Shown here piece by piece: positions 46,788 to 59,556 of a DNA stretch of 64,000 bases (positions within the stretch are counted from its first letter, which is position 1; the number at the start of each line of letters is the position of its first letter). A program made the position numbers and the translations under genes. The notes under the pieces are model-generated. The model was not told the origin of the DNA. It ran no database searches and saw only the letters and a program-made list of their open reading frames with translations. This DNA is from Zantedeschia hybrid cultivar (taxonomy: Eukaryota > Streptophyta > Magnoliopsida > Alismatales > Araceae). The DNA is taken from positions 15,054,501-15,118,500 of the forward strand of contig JARZZO010000004.1 in assembly GCA_030544215.1 (NCBI GenBank). The letters are read 5' to 3'.

Positions 46788-49700
46788 CCATCACTGCATC
46801 TAAGTATTAACTCTTTTGGTTGAGATTATACCTCAAATCAATTTATTTTGTTATCTATGTAGTTGAAAATGGCCCACTTTCAGACCCAGATTTACCGAAT
46901 TTTATTTGAAGGATTTAAACTAATAAGAATTAGCAGATTTGTTGTTGGACATATACAGACCCAAATTTGCCGGGTCTAATGGGCGATTCATGACTCTTAA
47001 ACCCATTTTGACAGCTCTACTGCAAGCCATGCAACAAGCTAATTTTTTTTAAAAAAAATTCATTAAGGTCGGGTCTACAATGTTTGACACGTGCGTACAA
47101 TTTGAATTTGATTAAATGATCTACAGTTTTAAAAAATAAAAAATCAAACCTCAACAAATATTTTAAGAAGTGCGACATAATTTTATTTTTTAGAATTTTT
47201 TGAGTCGTCCAATAGGAGATTGAGTTATATGAATATGTCAGGCATGGGGTATGAGGTGCAACAAGTGTTACTTAGAAAAATAGTATATAATTTACTTGGT
47301 GCATCATAAAATGTGCCATAAAACATCATAAATAATTCGTAAAACACTATATTTCTTATCTTTAGATTGCTATAAGTTATTTTATGTTATCTTTTATACT
47401 TATAAATTGATGAATTCCAGAATGGTGGTCCCCTAAAATCTTCTTGTTTTAGATGATTTCTGTTTTTAGTCTAAAACCATTTTAAATCAAAATTGGAAAA
47501 TTTAAAACTGGTGATTTTAAAACTAGAGATTTTATTTTTACTAATTTTAAAACCAGTGATTTCAAAATCAAAATTTTACAGTATTTTGCGACACATCAAA
47601 CGAGGCCTAAATAATTTATTGAGGGATAATGGAAATGGGAAATGCAATTCCTTTTCTCGTTTTCTGATATCAAATGTCGAATGGAAAGAAAATAATTTTC
47701 CAATTCCAACTGTGGAGGCCAGAATCGGATTGAAAGGTCGAGTAATCGGTTTCGCCCATTTTCATTTCTTCACAAATATCTATGCTATGGAATATTTTGA
47801 GTATGTTTTCCTTTCTGACATAACTCAATCAGACGTGTATAGGACACAGTCGCCACTTATAAAGTACATGCATTCACATCTCAATAGGAATTTTCATGGC
47901 TAAGGAGCATGTGACTTAACAATGTGGGGCTTTTCTCTGTTGAGTCTGGAGGGAGGTTTTAGAATCGAATCTTATCTTGAGCAGCGTGCAACACAAGGGA
48001 TTTACTCCATCGATTATAGTGGTTTATTGAAGCAACCGCTTGATTTCACAAGATTTAGAGGAAGAGAATTACGTTAGAATAGAGAAAGAACGAGAGAGAA
48101 CTCATAATTTCTCACAAACTTAGAAAAACATCGATATCATTTAATTAGCATTCTATGCATAATAGACGTCTATAAATAAACGCAAAACTTTTAAAAAATA
48201 AAAATCTACCAAATAAAGAAGACCAAATTCTAAACAACTTCTGCAAAAAAATCACAGTCAAAATCAAATTCTATCTCATCCTAATCTCTATACGAAAAGT
48301 TATCAGAAATAACGAATTTTTACTGGAATTGATCCATTCGCCGTCAAAATGATGGAATTGGGGTGAAAAGTGACGCTTTACAGCCATTGACATAAACCAC
48401 GTCTGTCCCCTCGAAACGATGATTCCAAATTGGGGTTTTACGCATGAATCCGACTAATGTGCTGAAAGTTATGTCCGTTTTATAGATAGAATGTCCGATT
48501 TCCACTCGAACTCTTTTCTCTCTTATGTATCTTCTTATCTTCATACTCCAGCCACGTCATCGTCACTTGGGCTGCATCACCTATCTTCTCATGGTCCCTG
48601 TAGGTGAGGATGACTTCCAATGGAAGAGTTTTGATCTTTGAATTAGAATTACACTAGAGTAAATGCTTGAAGAAATCGAAAAATTTGCTATGATGTGAAA
48701 GGTTCCAATTAATGGGAGGAATATTGGTGTTGATGTTTGGATTTTAATTCCTTTTACTGAAGAGTCCTTCTAAATACTTGGCCGATTGAGTTATCCTTTC
48801 AATACTAATTAGAAACGAAATGAATAGCAGATCAAACTAATTACGTTATGAACGAAAAAAAGAAACTACAGTCACTACTCAAGTTTGGCTATGAAACTTG
48901 CACCTTTTGACTTAGGTTGCATGTAAAAATGTGATTTTGAAAAATATGTAAAATCTCAAGAATCAAAATATCAATTTCTATGCTCAAATGAGATTTTTAA
49001 TCATAATGATTGCAACTGCTGCTTTTTATGATATTTTGATTCTACGTAGAGACTATCTTTTGCTCCAACTCTACATTCTTCACAATCAAAATATTTTTAG
49101 TAGCAAAAGAAGTTGGTAAATTCTCCAAACAAGTTTTGAACTTTATGATTTCAGACGAGCCCTTTGGAGCCAATTGAGATAGCCATAAATAATAGAGCGA
49201 AAGTAGAGGATTCTGAAATTAGACGTTTCAAAACTAATGAAAAAACCTCTAATTTTGATTTAAGCTACATGTATTTAACAGAGAATCAGAACCAGGTAGA
49301 TTGGCTGCCACATCAACTTAGAGTTTTATCTTTAACATCTCACATCAATCCAAACATTAAGAAAATCTTGCAAAAAAAAAAAAAAAAAAAAGCCTAGGAT
49401 TCTGTATCGATTGCTGGTGGGAGGCAACTTTAATGCCAATCAAGTGGTCCCTTGGATGGCTTCCAGAAGAAACTGCAGGAACAGCCCCCTCTATTCCTTT
49501 CATCTCTGCTTGAAATATTATATCCTCTCAGACTCAAGTCTCCTTTGCATGTTTGTGTTTGTTTGTCTCTGGGTCCACTCGTATTAGACCCATCTGGGAG
49601 ACATACCCAATGCAAGGTTGTTCATGGAATATCCTGCCTTGTCATAGTCTATATGGGTTTGAATGATATTTCTGACATGCTAAAGTCTGAGGGTACACAA

Positions 49701-50140
49701 GGATTAGGTGCCACATCTTGTCGTTTTGCCAAGGTGATTTGTGGGGAGATCACACCAAAGCAGAAATTAAGATTACAAAAATGAGGCCAGGGAGTTGTCC
49801 CTTCATCTGGGGGCTCTCTGTTGGCATCCTCTTCTTGTCCCCCAGTAGATTGTCTCTGAACTCCTGGTCATATTATTCTTCTTTTCTGATCAGAGCTTCA
49901 TACTTGATCAGTTGTCCTTTAAAAATCCATCAATTGATGTAAATTGCTATGAGGCAGCCCTTTTATCCAAATTAACTATTTATCACCCTAGTAATTATAG
50001 GCTACGTTAACGGATTCCAAAATGTCACCTAATTGGGGAGGACAGGAAAGGGGAAAAAGCAGTTGAATTAGATGGCTTTAGATAGTATTCTAGTTCAAAT
50101 AACTAGTTACATGAATAAGATTAATTTAAATGATTAAAAT
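46788..50140. other. Intergenic, no supported gene
   Basis: AT-rich. ORFs at 47493-47903, 49164-49397 and 49452-49784 show no recognisable domain and are not called. A 19-20-nt A run at 49371-49391 may mark a degenerate retroposon. The last ~600 bp are presumed upstream region of the IDD gene. Confidence 0.45.
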
Positions 50141-50160
50141 CAGGTAGCAAGTTACATCAA

Positions 50161-50295
50161 AGAACCCACAGAGCACTGGTATTAAACCTCTCATGGGTTC
50201 AATTCCCACTTCTTACAGTTGTGCAGGAGGAGGAATTCTCCCCATTCTCACATAGTTCGTTACAGAGGCTGTGTAAATACTTCTTACCAAAAAAG
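50161..50295 (+). mobile_element. SINE-like retroposon
   Basis: Contains GGTTCAATTCC, close to the pol III B box, and ends in an A run. Imperfect flanking repeats GTAGCAAGTTACATCAA and GTAACAACTTACATGAA suggest an old target duplication. No clear A box. Confidence 0.45.
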
Positions 50296-50654
50296 AGTAA
50301 CAACTTACATGAACAACCAGACTTGTTATTGCAACTGGGGCTTCATTCTAGAGTTGTTTGAATTCTTTTCATCTCCATCCTTCTCCCAATCACTTCTCTT
50401 CCAGCAAAGAGACAAACTGCTGACTCAAAATTGTAGTAGTCTTATTTTAATTGTCTAGGTCTTATTGGTGGTGTGGTGAGCTATATTTCTATGACTATGT
50501 CCATTTTATTATCAGTGGGGACTGCATCCCTTGTGATTCATGTTCAGAAGGAATTTTCCCCTTCTTCTTGTCTGCTAGCTAGCCTTGCCTTGTGTATATC
50601 ATCAGTTACCCCTCCTTCCAACATGAGGGAACCAAGACAAACACTACCCCAGAC

Positions 50655-50805
50655 ATGTCCAACCTATCCCAAGAGGAGGAATCCCAAGGGAGCATCCATC
50701 AACAACCCCTCCATGGGAGCCATGCCTGTGCACATACCATGGCTTCAGGCGAAGCAGTCGCCTCCACAACGGCGAAGAGGCGGCGGAGCCTCCCCGGGAA
50801 TCCAG
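50655..50805 (+). CDS. IDD exon 1
   Basis: Encodes 50 residues plus the first base of D51. It ends CCAG before GCAAGA at 50806. No GT donor in the right phase lies nearby, and using the GC donor restores the invariant N-P-D-P-D-A-E-V. Confidence 0.85.
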
Positions 50806-53800
50806 GCAAGAAGGCTAGCATAATCTCCTCATTGCTCATTCCTTCCGTGTCTACCTCTTGTAATTCCTCTCTGATTTTCTATCCTTTGAATGGAACGTCT
50901 GGGGATAGAATGGGAAAGCATGTTGGTGGCAAATGCTGAATAAGCCATTTCTGATGAGAACAATGAGGATCACATGCAATCTTATAGAGATGTTCAGGAC
51001 TTGGGCTTCTGACTTCATTTCATTGCATGGTGGACAATCTGAGTCCATCTCCTTGCATGGTAGACAAAATCTGACGTGACCTGAATCAGCCATTGGTTCT
51101 CCATGTTGGGGAGGTCTAGCTATGATCAATCACATTCAGCAATATTTAGGTTCCTTAATACAGGAAAAGGGACTAATGGCAGAAACTCTATGCCTACAAT
51201 ATTGAAAGGCAGCCAGCTAACATATCTCACAGAAGTTGGTTAACTAATGAAGGAGTACTATATATGTCTACATAAATTGCCACAACAAGTTGATCAACAC
51301 TATCAGAGACTAGTACGCAAGCTGGACACTGCCTCAATATGTATTAATCCTATATAATTTTTCTGTAATTTATTGATTTACTTTTAACAATATTATGATC
51401 CTGTTAATTGTAAACTTTGTTCGACTTAGGCATATTTTAGTTATAAGAAAGAGTAGTTTGGTATCAACTGTCCATTTACAGCCAAACATTTCGGTGATGA
51501 AGAATCTAATAATTGGTATCAAATAGATTTGACTTCAAGGTGTTTGAACTATCCAACAATCCTCCCTAATCACAGAAGCTAATCTCCTCGGTTTCCCAAT
51601 CAAATGTCCGTTCGTGTAGTTTAATCATCACCCATTTCGTATGGTGAGCATTCAACTATCAGAGACTAGTACGCAAGCTGGACACTGCCTCAATATGTCC
51701 TCTGAAAATTTCAGACCCAGATGCAGAGGACACATAGCTCTGGATTTGATCATCCAACCGTCACAAACTAGTACCGAATCATCAAAGAAAACCATTTATT
51801 TGACGTGAAAACCTGGTAAAACTCGCCTAAGCTATCAGGCTTACAAGAAATCGTAAGACATTAAAAAGTTTTGTGTCCTCTGAATTTTCCAGATCTACTC
51901 ACATGCAAAGGATGTCGTAGCTCTGCCTCTTAAGTGAATGAAATTATTTAACCACGCATCCTATAAACTATAGAATCCGATCTCCACCCACACAAACTAA
52001 GTATTTATTGTAAGAGATGGATATGTTTTCTACATGTCGTCTGAATGCTTAATTTTTCAGACCCAGATGCAGAGGTGATCGCGCTGTCGCCGAGAAGCCT
52101 GCTGGCCACGAACAGGTACGTGTGCGAGGTGTGCCACAAGGGGTTCCAGCGGGACCAGAACCTGCAGCTGCACCGGAGGGGCCACAACCTGCCGTGGAAG
52201 CTGAAGCAGCGGGCCACCACGGAGGCGAGGAAGCGGGTGTACGTGTGCCCGGAGGCCAGCTGCGTGCACCACCACCCCAGCCGCGCCCTGGGCGACCTCA
52301 CCGGCATCAAGAAGCACTTCTCCAGGAAGCACGGCGAGAAGAAGTGGAAGTGCGACAAGTGCTCCAAGAGGTACGCTGTGCAGTCGGACTGGAAGGCTCA
52401 TTCCAAGATCTGCGGCACCAAGGAGTACCGCTGCGACTGCCGCACCGTCTTCTCCAGGTAACCCGCACCGTCTTCCTCCCACCCACGCCATGGGCCACGG
52501 CTTACCACTATATAAACTGATGTTTCCTGAGTAGGAGATTTTTCCATACCACCGTGACGACTCCACCCGATTCTTCCAAATTACCTTGAAGGTCCATTGT
52601 AGAGAATAGTAATATTTCTCTATAGACCCTCATGAGCATGTATTATATTTATACTATTAGACGTAAGATTTGAGCCTAAAACCTCCCTAATGAAAGAGAG
52701 GTCAACTGTCCGAATCATAGGCTCTATTTTCATCTATCCTGCTTGACATGGAAGGGAGATGAAATGTTTTGATGTTTTCACTCATGTGTTTCATGTGTTT
52801 CATTACAGGGAAGACATCCTCTCCCTCTTCTCTCAGATAAAATGGTCTGATATTTTTCAAATCCTAATCTCTCTCTCTCATGGATCTATCATCTATGCAT
52901 GGAGATGCTTACATGATACACCAAACTCTACTTATCAACTAAACCCAGCCTTGTCCTTAAGGAAGCTGAATTAAGATCATGGGTTTCAGAACAGGCCATT
53001 TTAATCAGAATTAGAACTTTCTCTTACATTTCTTACTCTTAACCCATGTTGATCCTTCACGTTCTGTCTTAATAAAAGTCGCACATAGATCACAAAATCT
53101 TGACTCAAAGTTAAGTTAACAAGGGTTAAGTTAACCAACTCTCGTTAAACTAGCCTATCTACAATTTTGATCACATATTTTAACTAACCGGCTCTTACCG
53201 AATCCAACACATTTCATCTATCCATCTATCCATCTGACGTCTTCCAAACCCGCTTGTGTTTACCGACAGGAAGGACAGTTTCATCACCCACAGAGCCTTC
53301 TGCGACGCGCTGGTGGAGCAGGGCTACAGAGAGAACCATGCGCTCCCCGCTGCCGTGGCCAACGAACCCGCTGCCATCTCCTGCGCAGACACCGACACTA
53401 TGGCGAGCTCATCATTCTCTTATCAGGGTACGCGCGACCCACTTCGGCCTCTGTCTCTGAGCTCGTTCGCCCCGAGCAGTTCCAGTTCAGGCTATGCGTC
53501 GAACATCTTGAGGGCATGCTCCGTCGGCCCCGGGGGGCTAACTATGGGGTGTTTTGGCTCCGAGAGCCACCATGCCGCAGCGGGCTCCGCTTGCATGTCG
53601 GCGACGGCTCTGCTGCAGAAGGCCGCGGAAATGGGCGCCAAGGTCAGCGACGACTCCATCTCCCACATACTGTTCCGAGGCTTCTCCGGTCACCACCATC
53701 TCAGCGTCAGCGGGGCATCTCCATTGGTGGACGCCTCTTCAGCCAGCTCAGTCCCTGCAGCGGTCACCATGAATTCAGACTCCACCTTCCAGCAACGTGG

Positions 53801-54140
53801 GAATGGGGTGGTCAACTCCCCTCTGGCACTGCACCCAGTAAACAAGAGCCCTGCAAGTACTTTTACCTCTTCACAGCAAGGGGTGCAAGGAAATTTGCAG
53901 GAGGAGGCAGCATGTGGGACCAGAGGGAGGACAACCCAGGATTTCCTGGGGTTGGGCCCTGTAGGAGGGTTGGCTAAAGATGGGCAGAGCTGCCATGGGA
54001 GTGCAGAAGGGTTAGGGTTTCCTGATGGGCAGCAGAAGGAGGATGGTATGCACTTCTATCACCATCATCATCATCATAATCATCTGGGTCTGGAGGAGTG
54101 TCACCAGGCTGCAATGGACAGGCCCATGTGGAATTATTAG
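50655..54140 (+). CDS. INDETERMINATE-domain (IDD) C2H2 zinc-finger transcription factor
   Basis: Nuclear DNA-binding regulator of the plant-specific IDD family (roles include root patterning, gibberellin signalling, flowering and gravitropism; this member's role is unknown). Exons 50655-50805, 52061-52457 and 53270-54140 join in frame to 472 residues. The ID domain is complete: basic K-R-R-R and L-P-G-N-P-D-P-D-A-E-V at about 41-56; finger 1 C72-C75-H88-H92; finger 2 C113-C118-H136-H141; finger 3 C148-C151-H164-C168; finger 4 C175-C177-H190-C194. Family C-terminal motifs M-S-A-T-A-L-L-Q-K-A-A-E-M-G-A and T-Q-D-F-L-G-L are present, plus a histidine run near the end. ATG at 50655 gives the usual M-S-N-L start. 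The first intron uses a GC donor. High GC3 in exon 2. Confidence 0.95.
50806..52060 (+). other. IDD intron 1, GC-AG type
   Basis: 1,255 bp, donor CAG|GCAAGA, acceptor 'aatttttcag'. It contains a 42-bp direct repeat (51301-51342 and 51657-51698) and an upstream copy of the exon 2 acceptor (51711-51729). Confidence 0.8.
51711..51729 (+). repeat. Decoy copy of the exon 2 splice acceptor
   Basis: TCAGACCCAGATGCAGAGG is identical over 19 bp to the true intron/exon boundary at 52057-52075. A third, weaker copy (ccagatctactcacatgcaaagg) is near 51890-51912. Splicing to the decoy would reach a TAG after seven codons. Confidence 0.85.
52061..52457 (+). CDS. IDD exon 2 (fingers 1-3, start of 4)
   Basis: 397 bp, ends after 'ctccag' with donor gtaacc at 52458. 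Contains three fingers and C-D-C of the fourth. Shadow ORFs on both strands (for example 52057-52566 minus) come from its GC-rich composition. Confidence 0.95.
53270..54140 (+). CDS. IDD exon 3 (end of finger 4, C-terminal domain)
   Basis: Acceptor 'taccgacag' at 53269 completes the arginine codon before K-D-S-F-I-T-H-R-A-F-C. It runs to TAG at 54138-54140. Serine-rich region with the two conserved family motifs. Confidence 0.94.
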
Positions 54141-54224
54141 CTCTCCTGGTGGTGATGATTCGTTTTAGAGCGTATCGCACTGGAAAGACTCTTGTGGAAG
54201 GCGTCCTGTTTGTTGTCATATAGC

Positions 54225-54512
54225 TCCATTTTTTTTGGTTTTTTTTTTTTTTGAACAATAATATAACATTCTATTAGTTCGGCCAACCTAATCTGAAAGA
54301 ACACAGGGACAAAAGGCACTCATACAGCATCAATAAAAGGAAGACGACACCAAACATAGAGCCCAACTGTAGAGTACGACCGGAGCACCTTCGGCCAGTA
54401 ACACCTCCGGCAACGACGAATTCTTGGGCATAGGAATATTGCCCTAGAGAAAGAAGCAATTTTGTTGAAGAGTAAAAGTAGGGTCGTCTCTTCCATCCTT
54501 GCCGACTGGCGA
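54225..54512 (-). mobile_element. 5'-truncated LINE 3' end
   Basis: A poly-T (poly-A on the minus strand) at about 54237-54254 is preceded in element orientation by sequence like plant L1 tails (T-C-C-C-T-G-T-G-T-T-C-T-T..A-A-T-A-G-A-A-T-G type). It lies in the IDD 3' flank. No ORF remains. Confidence 0.6.
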
Positions 54513-54520
54513 CTTCTACT

Positions 54521-55152
54521 CATAGTTGTCGAGACCTACGTTTAGGCGACGTCTAAGCACCATTTAAACGACACGACTTATTTTCAAGATTTAAACAATT
54601 AAGCGTCTTATTAGACCTTGAAAAAAGCACACCTGAGTACCATTTAATCATGCTTTGAAGCGCCTAGAGGCCCAAACAATGTCTAAGCTAATTCATGGGC
54701 CAATCAAATTAGATCTATTAGGCCAATCAAATTAAATCTATTATGATTCAATCTTAATATAAATAGGATTATGTAGACGATTGGACCCTAAGTTTAGATA
54801 CCCCTTCATCTGATCTTCTTCATTGTTTTATCTTCCTATCGTCTTTGATATTATTTTTCTGTGGCAACCAAATATCAAAGTCAACGATGAGACACTCCTA
54901 TGCATTCTCTTCTTATGATAATGGCCAGGATGCAATAACAAACTTCACTTACCTATGTTTACAAATTTGGAACTTCTTATAGCTATCTCTCACACCTTCT
55001 AGATTTTATATATCTCCGTCTTTTTTTCTCTTTTCTCTTCACGTGTTTGTTTCTTTGTACATGAGTAACCCTCCTGATTATGAACGGCTGCCCAGATGCC
55101 ACTTAAGGACCTTAAATATGCTTTAGGTCATCTTATTACTTAGACAACTATG
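54521..55152. mobile_element. Non-autonomous hAT, 632 bp, same ends as the 5-kb hAT
   Basis: The ends CATAGTTGTC (54521) and GACAACTATG (55143-55152) are perfect 10-bp inverted repeats, identical to the right end of the element at 12143-17153. Perfect 8-bp duplication CTTCTACT (54513-54520, 55153-55160). The subterminal 'ttaggcgacgtctaagc' resembles that family's CGCCTAGGCG words. No coding sequence. Confidence 0.92.
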
Positions 55153-55180
55153 CTTCTACTCCATAATAGCTAGTGAAGCG

Positions 55181-55451
55181 CCACTTTGATTGCAGAATAG
55201 GAGAAGAATAAGGCATCTTATTCTTAGAATAAAACTAATTCTAATTCGACAGACGGAATGACTTATACCGCATCAGAATTACTTATACTAGAATAAAGAG
55301 AATAAGTCATTCCACCTCAGACCCAAGAATCGATTATTCTTCTTATTCCATCAGTAGACCCCACAAAACTATCAAATCGAAACATCTCTTATTCTAGTAT
55401 ACGTTATTCCGGATAAGTAATTCCGAATAACTTATTCTGTAATCAAAGTGG
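55181..55451. mobile_element. MITE with CCACTTTGATT ends, 271 bp
   Basis: Ends CCACTTTGATTGCAGAATA and inverted CCACTTTGATTACAGAATA. Same family as 41125-41397. Target duplication unclear. Confidence 0.85.
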
Positions 55452-55863
55452 GTTAGCGAATCCCATCTTCCTCCAAGCAACGCGGCAAAAAAGCCGTGCT
55501 CCCGATCCACCACATAGAAGTCGCCAAAGTCAGCCACGCTGGATTGAGGCAATTGTCAGACAAACTAAAGGATCAGGAAAGGAAGGTGAAAGAAGAGATC
55601 GGATTGAAGGTGGAATAGAGATGGATGTCCAGCAAGGATTATTTTGGGGTGTGGTTGGAAGTGGAAAAGGAAAGATGACATATGGTGAAAGAAACGTGCT
55701 AAAACGACGAGCAAACAAAGTAAGGCAACAACCTTCAGCAAGTCGGAGACAAAACCTTATCATCTATCAAAAAGAATCCTGATAAAAAATAGACTAAAAC
55801 CTTAAATTTAAAAGATAAGTTGGTTCCCTCAAAGAGGGAGAGGTGGGGGGCCTTCAGTGCGCT
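55452..55863. other. Intergenic, nothing recognised
   Basis: Short ORFs without domains. Confidence 0.45.
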
Positions 55864-56289
55864 CAGTGGTGGACGCAACACTTATTCAGTGGGGTCACAG
55901 GACTCCACTCGACTTGCCAAAGTTTTTTAGTGGGCTTAGGCCTAGTACAGATTTTACTTACGTGTGACCCCACTAGTCCAGGTTGCAGTCTAGTACAGCC
56001 CCCACAGTTCAGGAAAAATCTAAAATAACCTAAAATAAATGTTTCTCATAAGTATCGAACTTGTGTCCTTGACATAGAAAATGAAACAACCAACAATTAA
56101 GCCACTCTCTCTTATTTAAATATTTAATTTTATTTTTCGATAACATGCTTAACTTAATTTAAATTCTAAAAAAATATTATTTTAATTACCTATAGAGGAG
56201 ATGTCCTCACAGCACTCAAAATCACACACGGCGTGATAGACAAATTGTCTAAGTGACTCTACTAGATAAAATTTCTGCGTCCGCCACTG
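55864..56289. mobile_element. hAT-like MITE, CAGTGGTGGACGCA ends, 426 bp
   Basis: CAGTGGTGGACGCA at the left and inverted CAGTGGCGGACGCA at the right. This CAGTGGCGGA end type is common in plant hAT MITEs. Flanks AGTGCGCT and ACTAAGCT match only 5 of 8, so the duplication is doubtful. Confidence 0.7.
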
Positions 56290-57004
56290 ACTAAGCTTGC
56301 ACACGCTACTGAAGGACTTTACACCAAGTATTCTTCCTTTTAGGTGCTTCATGCTTGCAATACCACTAGGTTTGATTCTGCTGCGGATTAAATTGGCACA
56401 AAATTTGTTAATAGGGAATTTTTTATGATAAACTTTTATTGATGTAAGAAAGATCTTGAAAGAATAATATCGTAATTATGTTAAGTATCATGATCACGCT
56501 GACACTACTTTTTGTTGCTTGATCTCAGTTAAGGTTGACCAACTCTTGAAAAGTTAACATCCAACTGAAGATGCGTAAATGAAAAATATACCTCACTCAA
56601 AAATGTGGGCATTGAGACGTTTGCTTGAAACCGAATAGATAAGGTTTCACCACTACTTAGTTTCATATAAATATAATTCGATTTAAAATGTTTTCTGTGC
56701 ATTCTTTACCTTTTTAATAAAACTTAGCTGGAAAAGGTACTATTGGTGTCCAAAATATTCATGTTAATGTCTGAACAGGTAATCTTGGCCGTACATGTAT
56801 TTTTTTGGTCATTAAAACATCTAGCTTTCACTTAACCACGAAACATAGAATAGATGGGATAAAGGAAGAAAACACAGAAGCAAAGGAAGGACACACAGTC
56901 GGGGGAAGGGAATTGTCCACCGTCTGTGGGTTTGCCATATGTGTAAATATGCCATCCTCCAGTTCAAATTAAAAAAGATTAGCTTTGATCAACAAATACT
57001 TAAA

Positions 57005-57231
57005 GAGTAATACTTGCAGCAATGTTCCTGCGTGCTGCACGTAAGGACATTATAATATGTAAATTATTATTTTTAATTTTTTTTAGGCCCGCTCCAAAGT
57101 GCCTAATTATCCTTATTAGGGGACAGCACGGCCCTCTTGAAAAAAATATGATTTTTTTTTTTTGGCTTACCCACTGCACTGCCCCCATTACAGTAGAGCA
57201 GAGGGGGGTTGCTTTGCAGCAAATATTACTC
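57005..57231. mobile_element. Mutator-like MITE, 227 bp
   Basis: Perfect 9-bp duplication ATACTTAAA (56996-57004, 57232-57240). Ends GAGTAATACTTGCAGCAA and inverted GAGTAATATTTGCTGCAA. A 9-bp duplication points to MULE mobilisation. Confidence 0.85.
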
Positions 57232-57240
57232 ATACTTAAA

Positions 57241-59547
57241 AAGGGATTACATGTCAAGGATGTGGTCATTTCTAACTTCTAAGGAAACTTGTGGTTTATA
57301 GAAAAAAAATGGAAACATACGTCCACGTCTTATGGCTAGAAGTGTTTAATGGGCCACCGTCTGGTTAAGTCCACCGTTTGGTCAAGGATCCGAGTCCCAT
57401 GCAAGTTCATTTTTCCACAGCCAAATACAAATTCAGCCCGAAAAAAATATTACTATGTGTTTCAGGTTTGGGCTCGGAACTTGCAGTGAATCTTTTAACA
57501 AAACTTTTAAAAATTATTAAATAACATTTATATGTTAAGTTATTCTATTTAATTTATTTTTGAAAGGGCACATCCTTTATAAAATAAAAACATAGCATAA
57601 CATTTAGATCTAATGTTGATTAACTTATGTTAAGAAGATATAATGGGTGGTTTTGAATATGATGACCCTGAAGGTATCTTAAAAATATGAACTTTTTGAG
57701 ATAATTTAAGTATTCTTTTGCACGTAAAGTATTGTTAGAACGCAATTATAGATTTATTTTGCCTCAATTCAAATCGTCACATATATTATTAATAATACCG
57801 ACGATGTGCAGAAAGATTATCTACTACGTGTAGTAAGAACACTGGACAAGTTCAAAATATCACTTTCATGTCATGGGAAATCTTAATAATGACAACTAAA
57901 ATGTACGAATATTCTTTAATTTCATTATAACACTGGTTCACAAGCATGTCAAAATCTTTTATTTTATATAGGATCTTTTACCGAGTACATGCAAGAAGTA
58001 TTTTCTTTTATTTGGAGAGTCAGACTTAAAGATCGTAGGTTATTATGTATCATATATGCAAATGAAAAAAATGATACTATTGAAAAAAAATATTATAATA
58101 CTATGATATTGATTGGACTTAAGTTGTGGGCCAGGTTGGAACTCAACCGAACTTTTTAATACCTAGAGCCGCTTACCAACGGTTGGATTGAATCCGGCTC
58201 TCGTCTGATCCACATCAGTCCGTCCTGATCGGAGTCCAAACCGATAAACTAATTCAGATCCAAATTCGAAATTACCCATTACCTTTTGCATAACAGAAAA
58301 CTTGGAACTCTTTATTGACACATGAGCCAATTTTAAATCAGCATTTCAAAAATACCAGATTTAAGACTAACAAAATGACTAAGGTCTTATTTGATAACAA
58401 GGAATTAAAGGCGTCGATGTAATAGAAGCCAAAGATCTCGAAATACTTTTCGGTGGAAGAAGAAAGAAAATGAGATTTTCTTATAAAAATTATTTCTCGC
58501 ACAAGTCGAGACGAGTCAATAATATTTGATAATGCCAACAGTCTTATCGACCGATTCCTTCGTTCGAAAGATGGGCAACATGTGTTGGCAAAGATAGTTA
58601 AAAAAATAACTCCTAAATCAATCGTCAGAAATCAGAATACCTCATCGTGAAGTCACAATTCCTGATAAATTTGGCTAAACAAGCAGAAACATTTGATTTA
58701 GGAGTCGCTAATGTTGGCACCAAACTTATTGTGGAACAACCGGAGGAGCATTAATTAGTGGTTTCGAATATTTTATTGGAAAAAGATATAACACCACCCA
58801 ATACTATAAGTCTTAACGCAGACGTGGCAGAGTTCACGTCATTTTCTCCCTTAATGAGCTGTCCCACCTCCTAATGGCACGTTAAAAACTAAACAAAGAC
58901 CTAAATGAGGGGGACTTCTCATCTTTTCCCCCACAAGTTTCTCAAATGAACCCCGACGGCCATGTGCTTCCGAGCATGGTCGTGCAAACGCCTCAGTTTC
59001 TGCCTTCCGGGGAGGGAAGGAGTGGGAGGATGGAAAGCCTCCGTCGTTTCAATTTTTTTTATCAAAGATAACATGTTAAAAGTTTTACATTTGAGTAATG
59101 CTTGCTCTAATGTCTTTCGTGTCGTATGCAGTGGTAATGCAGTAGGTAAGAATTTTTTTTGATATTTTTCTCACTTCAGCCCTGAGATGCCCTTGACGTC
59201 CATATAGCGCAATGCTCGATCGAACGTCTTTACGATGATATTTTTCTCACTTCGGCCCTGAGACGCTGTTTATGCGTTTTTCCTTGTGAGATATTTATAT
59301 TTTAACAGATGATATTATTGATATTTGTATTTAATAGATTTTACATTATTTATTTGGAGTAATAATGTTTAACTCATATGAAATTCAAATCGAACTAAAT
59401 AACTAAGGAGGTTATACACAAATATCATCATAGTTAAAGGAATTATATATAAATATAATTATAATTTATAAATACAAAATCTTTTAGGAGTTATTTGGAA
59501 AAACTCCTTCTTTATTTAATTTTTAGCATCTCATTAAAAGGTGAAGG
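57241..59547. other. Intergenic, one short tandem duplication
   Basis: No gene supported. The block 'gatatttttctcacttc' with 'ggccctgaga' recurs at about 59161 and 59236, a ~75-bp tandem duplication. A promoter-like GC-richer patch at 58930-59040 has no recognisable product. Confidence 0.45.
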
Positions 59548-59556
59548 CTCCATTTA

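Noticed and set aside
47493..47903. 136-codon + strand ORF
   Set aside because: No domain, no splice context and AT-rich codon use; no support as a gene.
52057..52566. 169-codon minus-strand ORF over the zinc-finger exon
   Set aside because: Shadow of the GC-rich IDD exon 2, whose + strand protein is clearly conserved.
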